Of a stretch of DNA of 64,000 nucleotides, positions 1 to 9,057 are shown piece by piece. Made by a program: the position numbers and the translations under genes. This DNA comes from Amycolatopsis dendrobii (lineage in GTDB: Bacteria; Actinomycetota; Actinomycetes; Mycobacteriales; Pseudonocardiaceae), in assembly GCF_014145675.1 (NCBI RefSeq), contig NZ_JACGZW010000001.1, positions 806,001 to 870,000 on the forward strand, given 5' to 3'. How positions within the stretch are numbered: position 1 is the first letter of the stretch; each line of letters begins with the position of its first letter. Below the pieces are notes generated by a model. That model was not told the origin of the DNA and did not search any database. It saw only the letters and a list, made by a program, of their open reading frames with translations.

Positions 1-530
1 TGACCGCGACCGAATCCGCCGAAGCGGTCGCCGAGCGGCTGCCGATGCTCACCGCCTTCCGCGCGGCAGGCGCCGTCCTGCACGGGTTGGTGCCGCCGGG
101 CCGCCCGGCGCCCAACGCGGTGCCCAAGACCGGAGTAGCCGGACCCGCGGCGGATTACCGGACAGCCAACGGAAAGCTGATCCGCGCACAGGACTACGAC
201 ATGTCGGTCCGCATGCTTTCGATGCACGCCGCGCACCCCGCGATCGGACTGACCTCAGCGGTGGCTGTGGCGACCGCAGCCGCGACGCACGGCAGCGTCG
301 TGCACTCCCTCGTCGGCGACGGCCGCCAGTCGCTGCGAATCGGGACCCTCGCCGGCGTGGTCGAGGTCCGCTGGACCCGTTCCCCCGACGGGGCGGTCGA
401 GGCGGTCTCCTTGCGCCGGGCGGCTCGAAGGCTCGCAACCGCCGTCGTGCACATCCCGTTCTCGGGCCGCCCGCAGCACCAACCGGAAAAACGTCCCGCT
501 GTCGCCGCCGCACTCGCGGTGTCACGCTGA
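1..530 (+). CDS. PrpF-like isomerase (4-oxalomesaconate tautomerase / methylaconitate isomerase family), C-terminal part
   Basis: The reading frame is open from the left edge, so the start lies outside the window; only about 176 C-terminal residues are visible. The stretch around DMSVRMLSMHAAHPAIGLT matches the PrpF family block (aRMLSM..pH.a.plTga). A following segment, GTLAGVVEVRWTRSPDGAVEAVSL, fits the closing beta-rich part of the diaminopimelate-epimerase-like fold. PrpF relatives move double bonds in aconitate-type tricarboxylic acids. The gene sits 71 bp upstream of an MFS carrier and a TcuA-like dehydrogenase, so it probably isomerises an unsaturated tricarboxylate in that pathway. 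The exact substrate is an inference. Confidence 0.72.
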   Translation, partial: TATESAEAVAERLPMLTAFRAAGAVLHGLVPPGRPAPNAVPKTGVAGPAADYRTANGKLIRAQDYDMSVRMLSMHAAHPAIGLTSAVAVATAAATHGSVVHSLVGDGRQSLRIGTLAGVVEVRWTRSPDGAVEAVSLRRAARRLATAVVHIPFSGRPQHQPEKRPAVAAALAVSR

Positions 531-588
531 ACTGCGCGCCCGCAGCCGCCAGCCCGCTCTCCCCCGGCGCCGGGACGCCACGTCTATC

Positions 589-595
589 AAGGAGG
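589..595 (+). promoter_or_regulatory. Strong ribosome binding site for the GTG-started MFS gene
   Basis: A full AAGGAGG lies 6 nt before the GTG at 602. It decides that start over internal ATG codons. Confidence 0.8.
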
Positions 596-601
596 ATAGA
601 A

Positions 602-2005
602 GTGCTCACGCCCTTCACGACGGCCGCCCGACTGGACCGTCTCCCGATCACCAGAGCCCACAAATTCGCACTGGCCACCCTGGCCTTCGTGTTCCTGTTC
701 GAATTCGGCGACCTGAACACCTTCGCCTACGTCGCGCCGGCGCTGGTCAAGCACCTCGGATTCTCCGTCGGGGACATCGCGGTCGTCACCTCGGCCGCGT
801 TCCTGGGCATGGCGGTGGGCGCGGCGTTCGGCGGACGGGTCTCGGACCTCATCGGCCGCAAACGGGCCCTGCTCTGCTCGACTTCGTTGTTCTCGCTGTT
901 CTCCTTGGTCAACGCGGCCGGGGTCAACGTGCCGACGTTCGTCGTGTTCCGGTTCCTGACCGGAGTCGGCCTGTCGGCGATGGTGGTCGCGGCGACCACC
1001 TACATTTCCGAGGTCATGCCTGCCGCGCGCCGCGGGCGGATGCAATCGGCCGTGATGGCCGTCGGTCTCGCGGGCATCCCGTTCATGTCGTTCTCGGCGC
1101 GCGGCATCGTCCCGCTCGGCTCCGGAGCCTGGCGGCTGGTCTTCGTGCTCGGCTCCGCGGCGCTGCTGGCCCTTCCCGCGCTCGCGGCCTTGCCCGAAAG
1201 CCCGCGCTGGCTCGTCCACAAGGACCGGCTGCCCGCGGCCGAGGCCGTCCTCTCCCAGCTGGAGCGGCGGGCCGGGCCGTTGCCCCCGATCGCCGACGTC
1301 CCGTCCGCACCGGCCGCTCCGGCGGGCCCCAGCGGCTACCGGCAGCTGTTCGCCAGCCCGTACGGCCGCACCACCCTCTTCCTCGCGGTCGTATGGATCT
1401 TCCAGACCCTCGGCTTCTACGGTTTCGTCGCCTGGGTGCCGACCCTCCTGACGCAGCACGGCTTCAGCGTCGCCAAATCCCTCGGGTTCTCCGCCCTCAC
1501 CACCATCGGCGCGGTCCCCGGTGCGCTGCTCGCCTGGCCGGTGACCGACCGGCTCGGCCGCAAGCTTCCGCTCGTGGTCGCCGCACTCGCCACCGCGGCG
1601 AGCGGGCTGGCCTACGGCCTGACCTTCAACCCGGTCGCCATCGTGGTCTTCGGGTTCTGCGTCAACCTCCTGATCCAGACCTTCGCGACCCTGCTCTACG
1701 CCTACAGCCCGGAACTTTTCCCCACCGGGCTGCGCAACGCCGGACACGGGCTGGTGTACGGAACCGGACGGCTCGCCAACATCTTCGGCCCGATGCTCGT
1801 CGCGTCGATCTTCGCCGGACTCGGGTACCAAGCGGTGTTCGTGTACATCGCGGCCTGCTGGCTCATCGTCGCGCTGGCGATCGCGTTCTTCGGGCCGCGC
1901 ACCGGAAAACGCTCGCTGGAATCGCTGTCCGCGCGGACCGGAGCCCAAGCCGAAGCGGCAAATCCGGTGCACACCGCCAATAACGCCGAAGGGACACTTC
2001 GTTGA
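602..2005 (+). CDS. MFS transporter, sugar-porter/aromatic-acid symporter type, probable organic acid uptake
   Basis: A 467-residue protein with about 12 hydrophobic segments. MFS signatures are visible: GRVSDLIGRKRA in the loop between helices 2 and 3, PESPRWLV after helix 6, and a second-half copy, DRLGRKLP. The GTG start is set by the perfect AAGGAGG. It lies between a PrpF-like isomerase and a TcuA-like dehydrogenase, and its TGA stop overlaps the TTG start of the latter, so the three are co-transcribed. In the Salmonella tricarballylate operon the carrier TcuC is also MFS, though of another subfamily. Uptake of tricarballylate, aconitate or a similar acid is inferred from context. Confidence 0.85.
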   Translation: MLTPFTTAARLDRLPITRAHKFALATLAFVFLFEFGDLNTFAYVAPALVKHLGFSVGDIAVVTSAAFLGMAVGAAFGGRVSDLIGRKRALLCSTSLFSLFSLVNAAGVNVPTFVVFRFLTGVGLSAMVVAATTYISEVMPAARRGRMQSAVMAVGLAGIPFMSFSARGIVPLGSGAWRLVFVLGSAALLALPALAALPESPRWLVHKDRLPAAEAVLSQLERRAGPLPPIADVPSAPAAPAGPSGYRQLFASPYGRTTLFLAVVWIFQTLGFYGFVAWVPTLLTQHGFSVAKSLGFSALTTIGAVPGALLAWPVTDRLGRKLPLVVAALATAASGLAYGLTFNPVAIVVFGFCVNLLIQTFATLLYAYSPELFPTGLRNAGHGLVYGTGRLANIFGPMLVASIFAGLGYQAVFVYIAACWLIVALAIAFFGPRTGKRSLESLSARTGAQAEAANPVHTANNAEGTLR

Positions 2006-3495
2006 ACACCTCTGCCGAAACCGCTGCTCCCGGAAAAGCCGCTGACGTCATCGTCGTCGGCGGCGGCAACGCGGCATTCACCGCCGCACACGCCGCCGCG
2101 GTGCGCGGCCGCCGAGTGGTGCTTCTCGAAAAGGCTCCGCGCGCGCAGTTCGGCGGAAACAGCTACTACACCGCCGGAGCCACGCGGATCGCCCACCGCG
2201 GTCTAGCGGATCTCCTCGATTTCATCGAGCCGGACGAGCGCCATGCCGCCACGCACGTGCCGCCGTACTCGCCCGCCGATTACGCCCGGGACCTGGCGAA
2301 AGTCACGAACGGCCGCAACGACCCCGGTCTCACCGAAGCACTCGTCAACGAGGCGGCGCCCGGCCTGCGCTGGCTGCACTCCCTCGGCCTGAAGTACCGG
2401 CTGATGTACGAACGGCAAGCTTACGAACGCGCCGACGGCACTTACCTGTTCTGGGGCGGCCTGCACGTCGGAAACGTCGGCGGCGGGGCGGGTCTGATGC
2501 ATGACCACCTCCGGGTCGCGGACCGGCTCGGCACCGAAGTCCGGTACGGACAGGACGTCTTCGATCTGCTGACCGAGAACGGCACCGTGACCGGAGTGAA
2601 AGTCCGGCAGGACAACGGGATCGTCCAGGAGCTGCGCGCGGAGTCGGTCGTCCTCGCCGCGGGCGGCTTCGAAGCGAACCGGGAGCTGCGGCGAGCACAC
2701 CTCGGCCCGGGCTGGGAAAACGCGAAAGTCCGGGGAACCCCGTTCAATACCGGCCAGATGATCACCGCCGCGCTCGCGCTCGGCGCGGCCAAGGGCGGCG
2801 ACTGGCAGTCGTGTCACTCCACCCAGTGGGACGCCTTCACGCCCGGCAACGAATCCAACCGGGAACTGACCAACCGGCTCACCCGGCAAAGCTATCCGCT
2901 CGGAATCATCGTCAACCGCGCCGGCGAACGGTTCCTCGACGAGGGAGCGGACTTCCGGAACTACACCTATGCCAAGTACGGCAAGGAAATCCTCGAACAG
3001 CCCGGCTCGGTCGCCTACCAGATCTTCGACGCGGGCCTCCGTCCGATGCTGCGCGCCGAGGAATACGACATGCCGGGCGTTTCCGTCGAAAGCGCCGGCA
3101 GCGTCGAGGAGCTGGCCGAGCGGATCGGGGTCGACCCCGAACGCCTCGCCAAGACCGTCAACGACTACAACCGCTCGATCGACGTTTCGATCCCGTTCGA
3201 CCCCAACGTCAAAGACGGCCGCCGAGCCGGCACGACGCCGCCGAAAAGCAACTGGGCGATTCCCCTCAGCGACGGGCCCTTCTACGCGTATGCGGTCACC
3301 TGCGGCATCACCTTCACCTTCGGCGGCCTGAACTGCGACCCGCACGGCCGGGTCCTCGACGAGCGCGGCCGCGCGCTCCCCGGGCTGTACGCGTGCGGCG
3401 AGATGCTCGGCGGCCTCTTCTCCGGCAACTATCCCGGCGGCTCGGGCCTGGCGGCCGGGGTCGTCTTCGGCCGCCGCGCGGGTTCGCTGGCCTGA
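2002..3495 (+). CDS. tcuA: FAD-dependent tricarballylate dehydrogenase-like protein (fumarate reductase flavoprotein family)
   Basis: A 497-residue flavoprotein. The N-terminal dinucleotide fold reads VIVVGGGNAAFTAAHAAA (residues about 14-31). The C-terminal FAD block GLYACGEMLGGLFSGNYPGGSG is typical of the FAD_binding_2 family. Length and motifs agree with TcuA, which oxidises tricarballylate to cis-aconitate. The TTG start overlaps the stop of the MFS gene (TTGA), showing tight translational coupling. Salmonella TcuA hands electrons to the iron-sulfur protein TcuB; no tcuB is present here, so either another acceptor is used or the true substrate differs. Other FAD_binding_2 enzymes (succinate dehydrogenase-like, ketosteroid dehydrogenase-like) are the alternatives. 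Confidence 0.75.
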   Translation: MNTSAETAAPGKAADVIVVGGGNAAFTAAHAAAVRGRRVVLLEKAPRAQFGGNSYYTAGATRIAHRGLADLLDFIEPDERHAATHVPPYSPADYARDLAKVTNGRNDPGLTEALVNEAAPGLRWLHSLGLKYRLMYERQAYERADGTYLFWGGLHVGNVGGGAGLMHDHLRVADRLGTEVRYGQDVFDLLTENGTVTGVKVRQDNGIVQELRAESVVLAAGGFEANRELRRAHLGPGWENAKVRGTPFNTGQMITAALALGAAKGGDWQSCHSTQWDAFTPGNESNRELTNRLTRQSYPLGIIVNRAGERFLDEGADFRNYTYAKYGKEILEQPGSVAYQIFDAGLRPMLRAEEYDMPGVSVESAGSVEELAERIGVDPERLAKTVNDYNRSIDVSIPFDPNVKDGRRAGTTPPKSNWAIPLSDGPFYAYAVTCGITFTFGGLNCDPHGRVLDERGRALPGLYACGEMLGGLFSGNYPGGSGLAAGVVFGRRAGSLA

Positions 3496-3565
3496 CATCC
3501 GGACAGTTCTCGCCTAGGCCAGCTCGATCAGCAGCTCGGCTCACCGCGTCAACGGCGTCGGCGGG

Positions 3566-3589
3566 GGCGGGCACCGGAGGTGTCCCGCC
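3566..3589. terminator. Candidate bidirectional terminator hairpin between tcuA and marR
   Basis: GGCGGGCACC, loop GGA, then GGTGTCCCGCC pairs over 10 bp with one bulged T. It lies between two convergent genes (stops at 3495 and 3600). No T-tract follows, as is common in actinomycetes. Confidence 0.5.
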
Positions 3590-3599
3590 GTCCGGCCGG

Positions 3600-4091
3600 T
3601 CAGCTACCGCGCCGGACCGCGTTTTCCAGCAGGGCGAGCGCCCGTTCGATGTCCTTGCGGTCCGCTTCGTCCAGGTTGGCGAGGAGGGCTTCTTCCCGGT
3701 CGAGATGTCCTTCGAGGACCCGGTCGATCAGCTTGCGGCCCGCGGCGGTCAGTTCGGCGTAGCTGACCCTGCGGTCGCCTCGGTGGTCGCGGCGGCGGAT
3801 CAGGCCGTCGCGTTCGAGGGCGTCCAGCCGTCCGGTGAGAGCGCCGGAGGTGACTAACGAGGAGGCAGCCAGTTCGGACGGCGTCTTCCGGTAGGGACGG
3901 CCGGCCCGGCGCAGGTTGCACAGGATGTCGAACGCGCCCGGGGTCAGGCCGTACGGGGCCAGGTACGCGCGCAGGCCGCCTGCGGCGAGGTCGGCGATCC
4001 GCCGGACCCGGCCGAAGATCGCGATCGGAGAGGCGTCCAGGTCCGGGCGCTGCCGTGCCCAGTCCGCCACCACCTGGTCGACCGGGTCCAT
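3600..4091 (-). CDS. MarR family transcriptional regulator
   Basis: About 163 residues with a winged helix: TPGAFDILCNLRRAG, then the recognition region TPSELAASSLVTSGALTGRLDALERDGLIRRRDHRGDRR, whose D.RGDRR wing is characteristic of MarR proteins. A GAGGAG ribosome site at 4101-4106 serves an ATG at 4095-4097 (3 nt away) or 4089-4091 (9 nt away); I chose the latter for spacing. It follows the MFS gene at 4141-5421 on the same strand by about 50 nt, so it may be co-transcribed and respond to a ligand that the transporter moves. Ligand unknown. Confidence 0.82.
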   Translation of the reverse strand: MDPVDQVVADWARQRPDLDASPIAIFGRVRRIADLAAGGLRAYLAPYGLTPGAFDILCNLRRAGRPYRKTPSELAASSLVTSGALTGRLDALERDGLIRRRDHRGDRRVSYAELTAAGRKLIDRVLEGHLDREEALLANLDEADRKDIERALALLENAVRRGS

Positions 4092-4140
4092 CGTCATCGG
4101 CTCCTCGTTCCGCGGCATGCGGACGGAGCCTATCCGCGTC

Positions 4141-5421
4141 CTAACCGGACTGCGCCGCGGGCTGATCGGCGGCAGCGGGTTGTTTCCCGGCCGGAGCGCG
4201 ACCGCGGAGCAGCACGACGGCACCGAGCAGCGTGAGCAGCTGCGTCGCGGCGAGCAGTGCGTACCCGGCGGCGAACCCGTGGTCGCCGCCCGCCGCGATC
4301 GCCACGCCCATCAAGGCCGGAAGCAGCGCGGACACCAGGTTGCCGACCCCGTTGATCATTCCGTAGGCACTGCCTACCGAGCCCGCCGGTGCGTATTGCT
4401 GCACCAGCGTCGGGATCGCGGGTCCTTGCAGGCCCCAGAACGCGTTGGCGAGGATCAGGGTCGCCGCCGCGAGCCAGCGCGAATCGGCGAACGTCACGGT
4501 CGTCGCGCACAGTGCGGTGCCGATGCTCCCGATCACGAGCACGAGCGGTGCCCGGCGGCCCGGCATCCGGTCGATGAGCCATCCGCCGAGGAACCCGGAC
4601 CCGAGGCTGACCACGAACGGCAGCGCGGACAGCGCGCTCATCTGCGCCAGCGAGAAATGCCGTGCTTGCAGCAAATACGACGGCAGCCAGGACGTGCTGC
4701 CCCACAGATAGCCGAGCGTCGCCACCTCGATCAGCAGGATCCAGCCGAGCTTGGGCGTGCGCAGCGCTCCCGCGTACCGCCGCAAGGCCGGCTCGCGGAC
4801 GGTCGTCCGGCGTCGCGAGGCTCGGACGAACACGGCGACCAGCGGCAGCCCGACCACCAGGTTGAGCGCCGCGAGCAGGAGGAACGAGCCGTGCCAGCCG
4901 AAGTGCACGAGAGCGAAGGTGATCACCGGAATGCCCAGCGCCGTGCCAAGGGAAACGCCCATCGAGCTGACCGCGTTGGGCTTGCCCCACGCGCCTTCGG
5001 CGAAATTGTCCTTGACGTACATGGTTTTCAGCGAGAACAGCGGGCCCTCGCTGGCCCCGAGCAGGAACCGCAGCGTCAGCAGCAGCAGCGCGCTGCCGGC
5101 GTACGGGGACACGAGGGTGAACAACGCCCAGCACGCCAGGCTGACCAGCAACCCGCGCCGCACCCCGAACACCGCTTCGTACCACGGCGTGATCAGCATG
5201 GCCGCGATTCCGTAGCCGGCCAGGAAAAGCGTCATCAGAGCGCCTTGCGCCGCCCGGTTGCCCGCGATCCCGAAGTGCTGGGCGAAAGCCGGATCGGTGA
5301 TCAGCACGGACACGTTGACCCGGTCGATGTACGAGATCGCCACCACCACGAGCAGCGCCAGCACACCCAGCCACGCGGTCATCGGCGCGCCGGGACGCCG
5401 GTCTTCGGTCGGCACGGTCAC
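4141..5421 (-). CDS. MFS transporter, anion:cation symporter (ACS, phthalate permease-like) family
   Basis: A 426-residue membrane protein with 12 predicted helices. The first helix ISYIDRVNVSV and the segment RFLLGASEGPLFS are typical of the ACS family (glucarate, galactonate and phthalate carriers). The GTG start at 5419-5421 is preceded by GGAAAGGAA. It is the upstream member of a two-gene unit with the MarR regulator. Substrate is likely a small organic acid; nothing in the neighbourhood defines it further. Last residues before the stop are hydrophilic, as usual for a cytoplasmic tail. Confidence 0.85.
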   Translation of the reverse strand: MTVPTEDRRPGAPMTAWLGVLALLVVVAISYIDRVNVSVLITDPAFAQHFGIAGNRAAQGALMTLFLAGYGIAAMLITPWYEAVFGVRRGLLVSLACWALFTLVSPYAGSALLLLTLRFLLGASEGPLFSLKTMYVKDNFAEGAWGKPNAVSSMGVSLGTALGIPVITFALVHFGWHGSFLLLAALNLVVGLPLVAVFVRASRRRTTVREPALRRYAGALRTPKLGWILLIEVATLGYLWGSTSWLPSYLLQARHFSLAQMSALSALPFVVSLGSGFLGGWLIDRMPGRRAPLVLVIGSIGTALCATTVTFADSRWLAAATLILANAFWGLQGPAIPTLVQQYAPAGSVGSAYGMINGVGNLVSALLPALMGVAIAAGGDHGFAAGYALLAATQLLTLLGAVVLLRGRAPAGKQPAAADQPAAQSG

Positions 5422-5591
5422 CGCGGTTCCTTTCCGGGCCGGACCATCGCGAGGCGGCCCGGACCGCGCGGACCCGCCGCGCCGCCAGACCGGCCGCCTC
5501 GGCCGGCGGGGTCGTCCGGAAGTATCTTTGTCCTAAGATGCTTATGTCAAGCTATCTCGGCAGGGTCCTCTCCCCCGTGCCCAACGCGGTG

Positions 5592-5650
5592 AACGTACGT
5601 GAGGGGACCTTGACGGAATCAGATTCCGTCAAGGTCCCCTCACGTACGTT
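5592..5650. repeat. Perfect 28-bp palindrome with CAG loop, terminator-like dispersed repeat (copy 1)
   Basis: Left arm 5592-5619 (starts AACGTACGTGAGGGGACC) is perfectly complementary to right arm 5623-5650, with a 3-nt loop, CAG, at 5620-5622. It starts 17 nt past the stop of the minus-strand pepE operon (5667) and could fold into a very stable hairpin. A diverged relative with the same GTGAGGGGA start and the same CAG loop lies at 31979-32025, again just past a minus-strand operon. A role in transcription termination or transcript 3'-end stability is inferred. Confidence 0.85.
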
Positions 5651-5666
5651 TGCGGGAGCGGGGCGA

Positions 5667-6401
5667 TCAGCCCCACACCGGTTCGCTCGCCGGCGCGAGC
5701 AGATCGCTCACATCACCGGAAAGATCCTCCCCGGGCACACCGCGCCGGAACAACCGCCCGGGCGCACCGCCGCTCGTCGACACCCCCGCCAGCTCCGCCC
5801 AGCCGCCCCGGACCCGCAGCCACGTGCCCTCGCGCAGGCCGAGCACCGGAATGTCGTTGCACTCGTGGAATTCCGCGAGCCGTTTCTCCCGGGTCTCGCC
5901 CATGTGCGTGCTGCCCGGGTCGGGGTCGACGTAATGCGGGTTGAGCTGGAACGGCACCAGGCCCAGCGACGTCAGGCTCGGCGGCTCCACGATCGGCATG
6001 TCGTTGGTGGTGCGCACGGTGGGCCCGGCGATGTTGGTGCCCGCGCTGGCGCCGAGGTACGGCATTCCCCCGGACACCCGGTCCCGCAACGGTGCCAGCA
6101 ACCCGCGCCGGTACAGCTCGGCCAGCAGGCGGAACGTGTTGCCGCCGCCGGTGAACACCGCCTGGGCCGAGCGCACCGCGGCGACCGGGTCGTCGGCGGT
6201 GTGCAGCCCGCGCACCCGCACCCCGAGCGGTGCCACCGCCGCGGCGATGCGCTCGGTGTAGCCGTCGTGGTCGGCCAGCGCGAACGGCACGAACAGCAAC
6301 TCGGCACGCCCGTCCAGCACCTCGGCCACCGCGTCCAGCGCGTGCTCCAGCGGAGCGCGGCCGTGGTTGGTCGAATTGGACAGTAACAGCAAGTCAGTCA
6401 C
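5667..6401 (-). CDS. pepE: Peptidase S51 family, dipeptidase E-like
   Basis: A 244-residue cytoplasmic serine peptidase of the PepE/cyanophycinase fold (E. coli PepE: 229 aa). Visible motifs are FTGGGNTFRLL, the nucleophile elbow YLGASAGTNIAG with the catalytic serine, and QLNPHYVDP carrying the likely catalytic histidine. PepE cleaves Asp-X dipeptides. The GTG start at 6399-6401 is chosen from GAGGAG 6 nt upstream. It is the last gene of a minus-strand operon, 29 nt after the M20 peptidase, and is followed by the palindromic repeat at 5592-5650. Joint work with the M20 peptidase and NCS1 permease on an imported acylated or acidic dipeptide is inferred. Confidence 0.85.
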   Translation of the reverse strand: MTDLLLLSNSTNHGRAPLEHALDAVAEVLDGRAELLFVPFALADHDGYTERIAAAVAPLGVRVRGLHTADDPVAAVRSAQAVFTGGGNTFRLLAELYRRGLLAPLRDRVSGGMPYLGASAGTNIAGPTVRTTNDMPIVEPPSLTSLGLVPFQLNPHYVDPDPGSTHMGETREKRLAEFHECNDIPVLGLREGTWLRVRGGWAELAGVSTSGGAPGRLFRRGVPGEDLSGDVSDLLAPASEPVWG

Positions 6402-6430
6402 GCGGTTCTCCTCGGTTCGCCCGCCATTGT

Positions 6431-7720
6431 TCAGCAAGTCCGCAGCAGCCGGTCCAAGACCCGCACGGAGAACCGCAGCGACTCCACCGGCACCCGTTCG
6501 TCCACGCCGTGGAACAGCCGGTTGTAGGGCAGTTCCGGCGGGACGCGCAGCGCCTTGAACCCGAAGCCGCGGATGCCGAGCCCGGACAGCGCCTTGTTGT
6601 CGGTGCCGCCCGCGTTGCAGTACGGCGTGGGGTGGCCGTCCGGATCCTCCGCGGTGACGGCCGCGCACATGGCGTCCACCAGGGGGCCGTCGAAGCCGCT
6701 CTCCATGGCGATGTCGCGATGGATGAACTCGCGGCGCACCGACGGCAGGAGCAGCTCGTCGATCGTGTCCAGCAGCTCCTGCTCGTACCCGGGCAGGAAC
6801 CGGCCGTCGACCGCGGCGGTGGCCCGGCCGGGGATGACGTTGACCTGGTACCCGCCGGAGATCATGGTCGGGTTCGCCGAATTGCGCAGGATCACGTTCA
6901 CCAGCTCCCCCACCCGGCCCATCCGCGCCAGGCTTCCGTCCACATCGGAGGGATCGAACGGGACGCCGAGCAGCTCCGCCGCGCGCTCCAGCAGCGCCCG
7001 CACCGGTTCGATCAGCCGGACCGGGAACCGGTGCCGCCCGATCCGGGCGAGCGATTCGGCGAGATCGGTGACCGCGTTTTCGTCGTTCGGCGAGGAACCG
7101 TGCCCGGCCCGGCCGGCGGCGGTCAGCCGCAGCCATGCCTGCCCGCGCTGCGCGCACTCGACCGGGTACAGCCTGCTGCCGTTGCCGAGGTCGAACGACA
7201 CCCCGCCGCCCTCGGTGATCGCCTCGCCCACGCCGTCGAACAGGTCCGGGCGGTTCTCGGCCAGCCAGTGCGAGCCGAATTTCCCGCCGCCCTCCTCGTC
7301 GGCGAGGAAGCCGAACACGATGTCGCGCGCGGGTTTCTCGCCGGTGCGGCCGAACTGCCGCGCCAGCGCGAGAATCGCCGCGTCGAAGTCCTTCATGTCG
7401 ATCGCGCCGCGGCCCCACAGCATGCCGTCGGCGATCTCGCCGGAGAACGGCGGGACGCTCCACTCGTCGGCGTCGGCGGGCACCACGTCCAGATGTCCGT
7501 GCAGGAGCAGCGCGGGCCGCGACGAGTCCACTCCGGACAGCCGGGCGAACACGCTGGCCCGGCCGGGCGCGCTTTCCACCAACGTCGGTTCCAGCCCGGC
7601 GTCGGAGAGTTTCTCCGCGACGTACTCGGCGGCCGGCCGCTCGGCCGCGCCCGGGTTGGACGTGTCGATCCGGATCAGGTCCCGGCAGAGGTCGACCACC
7701 TCGTCCTGCGCACCGGTCAC
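6431..7720 (-). CDS. M20 family zinc metallopeptidase (ArgE/DapE/ACY1-like deacylase)
   Basis: A 429-residue protein with the M20 metal-site order: HGHLDVVP (first His and Asp-containing motif), WGRGAIDMKD (bridging Asp), FLADEEGGG (catalytic Glu pair) and a late metal-ligand region near GGTDNKALSG/LFHGVDERV. The lid segment AGHGSSPNDENA is also present. M20 enzymes hydrolyse N-acyl amino acids, dipeptides or carbamoyl compounds. The GTG start at 7718-7720 has GAGGAGG upstream and overlaps the stop of the NCS1 permease gene (GTGA). The context points to processing of an imported amide-type compound rather than arginine or lysine biosynthesis. Confidence 0.85.
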   Translation of the reverse strand: MTGAQDEVVDLCRDLIRIDTSNPGAAERPAAEYVAEKLSDAGLEPTLVESAPGRASVFARLSGVDSSRPALLLHGHLDVVPADADEWSVPPFSGEIADGMLWGRGAIDMKDFDAAILALARQFGRTGEKPARDIVFGFLADEEGGGKFGSHWLAENRPDLFDGVGEAITEGGGVSFDLGNGSRLYPVECAQRGQAWLRLTAAGRAGHGSSPNDENAVTDLAESLARIGRHRFPVRLIEPVRALLERAAELLGVPFDPSDVDGSLARMGRVGELVNVILRNSANPTMISGGYQVNVIPGRATAAVDGRFLPGYEQELLDTIDELLLPSVRREFIHRDIAMESGFDGPLVDAMCAAVTAEDPDGHPTPYCNAGGTDNKALSGLGIRGFGFKALRVPPELPYNRLFHGVDERVPVESLRFSVRVLDRLLRTC

Positions 7721-9057
7721 CGGGCCACCTCCTCCAGTTCCGCCGAGCCCACCGGCCGGATCAGCCCGGCCTTGCCCAGCACCGTGTACAGGATCGCGGC
7801 GGTCAGCAGCGAGTTCAGCGCGGGGATGCCCCAGTGCACGAACTCGCCGACGCAGAACGCCACTGCCCACACCGCGATCGTCGCGGGCACCCACACCGGC
7901 ATCGTCGCTGGGACCCGTCCGGCGGCGCGCGTCTCTCGGAGCGGCGTGGAAAGCCGGCGTACCAGGAAGTACTCGGCCACGATGATCCCGCCCACCGGCG
8001 GGATCGCGACGCCCAGCACCGACAGGAACGCGGTGAAGTGCTGCAGGAACCCGATCGCGGACAGCACCGTCCCGGCGATCCCGATCACCAGCGTGACGAC
8101 GCCGCGGTGCAGCGGGCGGCCGAACACGGTCCGCACGAAGTTGACCACGCCCAGCGAAGAGCCGTAGAGGTTCCAGTCGTTGATCTTCGCGGTCGCCAGC
8201 ACCACCACGATCAGCCCGACGAAGCCCGACGTGGACAGCACGATGTGCGTGACGTCGGAACTGCCGACGAGGTGCCCGAGCAGCACGCCGGTCATGCCGA
8301 CGATGTACTCCGACAGCACGATCGACGCGGAACTCTGCAGCAGGACGTGCCAGCCCTTGCGGTTGAACCGGGTCATGTCCGGGGCGACGACGGCGCCGGT
8401 CATGTAGCCGCCCGCGATGATCGTCGCCGCGGCCGGGATGGAGATCGCCGTCGCGGTCGGCGCGGCCGACATCAGCGCGCCCACCGAGTGGTCGGACAGG
8501 GTCGAGACGACGCTCCACGCGACGAGGCCGAAGAACAGCGGCACCGCGATCTTCGCCAGCCACATCATGTACTTGAAGCCGTAGATCACCAGCAGCGTCA
8601 GGACCACGCCGGACACCGCGCACCACAGCCACGGCGGCCCGCCGACGAGGGCGTGCATGCTCTTGCCGAAGATGCCGTTCTGCACGCCGAACCAGCCCAC
8701 CAGGCTGATCGCGATCACCAGGCTCACCAGCGCGGAGCCGTTGCGGCCGAATCCGGTGAACCGGGTCAGCATGGTCATGGTGAGCCCCTCGCGCTGGCCG
8801 GCGAGGCCGATCAGGAAGATCACCACCTCCAGGATCACCGCGCCGAGGGTGAACGCCCAGAACGCGTCGGAGAACCGCATTCCCACGCCGAGCGTCGCGC
8901 CGAGCACGAACTGCGACAGCGAGCCGGACTGCGCGAGCCACTGCAGCAGCATCGAACCGAACCCGTAACGGGCGCTTTCGGGGACGCGGCGCAGCGAGTA
9001 GTCGTCGTTGCCGATCCGCTTCTTCGCGTGCTTCGCGGTTGTCGTCGCGGTGCTCAT
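7717..9057 (-). CDS. NCS1 family permease (cytosine permease-like)
   Basis: A 446-residue integral membrane protein with about 12 helices. The N-terminal stretch YSLRRVPESARYGFGSMLLQWLAQSGSLSQF and the block GGYMTGAVVAPDMTRFNR match the CodB branch of the nucleobase-cation-symport-1 family, which moves cytosine, allantoin, hydantoins and related ureides with a cation. ATG at 9055-9057 overlaps the stop of the upstream DUF1177-like gene (ATGA). Since the next two genes are amide- and dipeptide-hydrolysing enzymes, the cargo may be an N-substituted amino acid or ureide; that is inference. Confidence 0.8.
   Translation of the reverse strand: MSTATTTAKHAKKRIGNDDYSLRRVPESARYGFGSMLLQWLAQSGSLSQFVLGATLGVGMRFSDAFWAFTLGAVILEVVIFLIGLAGQREGLTMTMLTRFTGFGRNGSALVSLVIAISLVGWFGVQNGIFGKSMHALVGGPPWLWCAVSGVVLTLLVIYGFKYMMWLAKIAVPLFFGLVAWSVVSTLSDHSVGALMSAAPTATAISIPAAATIIAGGYMTGAVVAPDMTRFNRKGWHVLLQSSASIVLSEYIVGMTGVLLGHLVGSSDVTHIVLSTSGFVGLIVVVLATAKINDWNLYGSSLGVVNFVRTVFGRPLHRGVVTLVIGIAGTVLSAIGFLQHFTAFLSVLGVAIPPVGGIIVAEYFLVRRLSTPLRETRAAGRVPATMPVWVPATIAVWAVAFCVGEFVHWGIPALNSLLTAAILYTVLGKAGLIRPVGSAELEEVAR

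Noticed and set aside
5538..6386. Plus-strand open frame opposite pepE
   Set aside because: Arg/Gln/His-rich translation typical of antisense frames; the minus strand carries clear PepE motifs.
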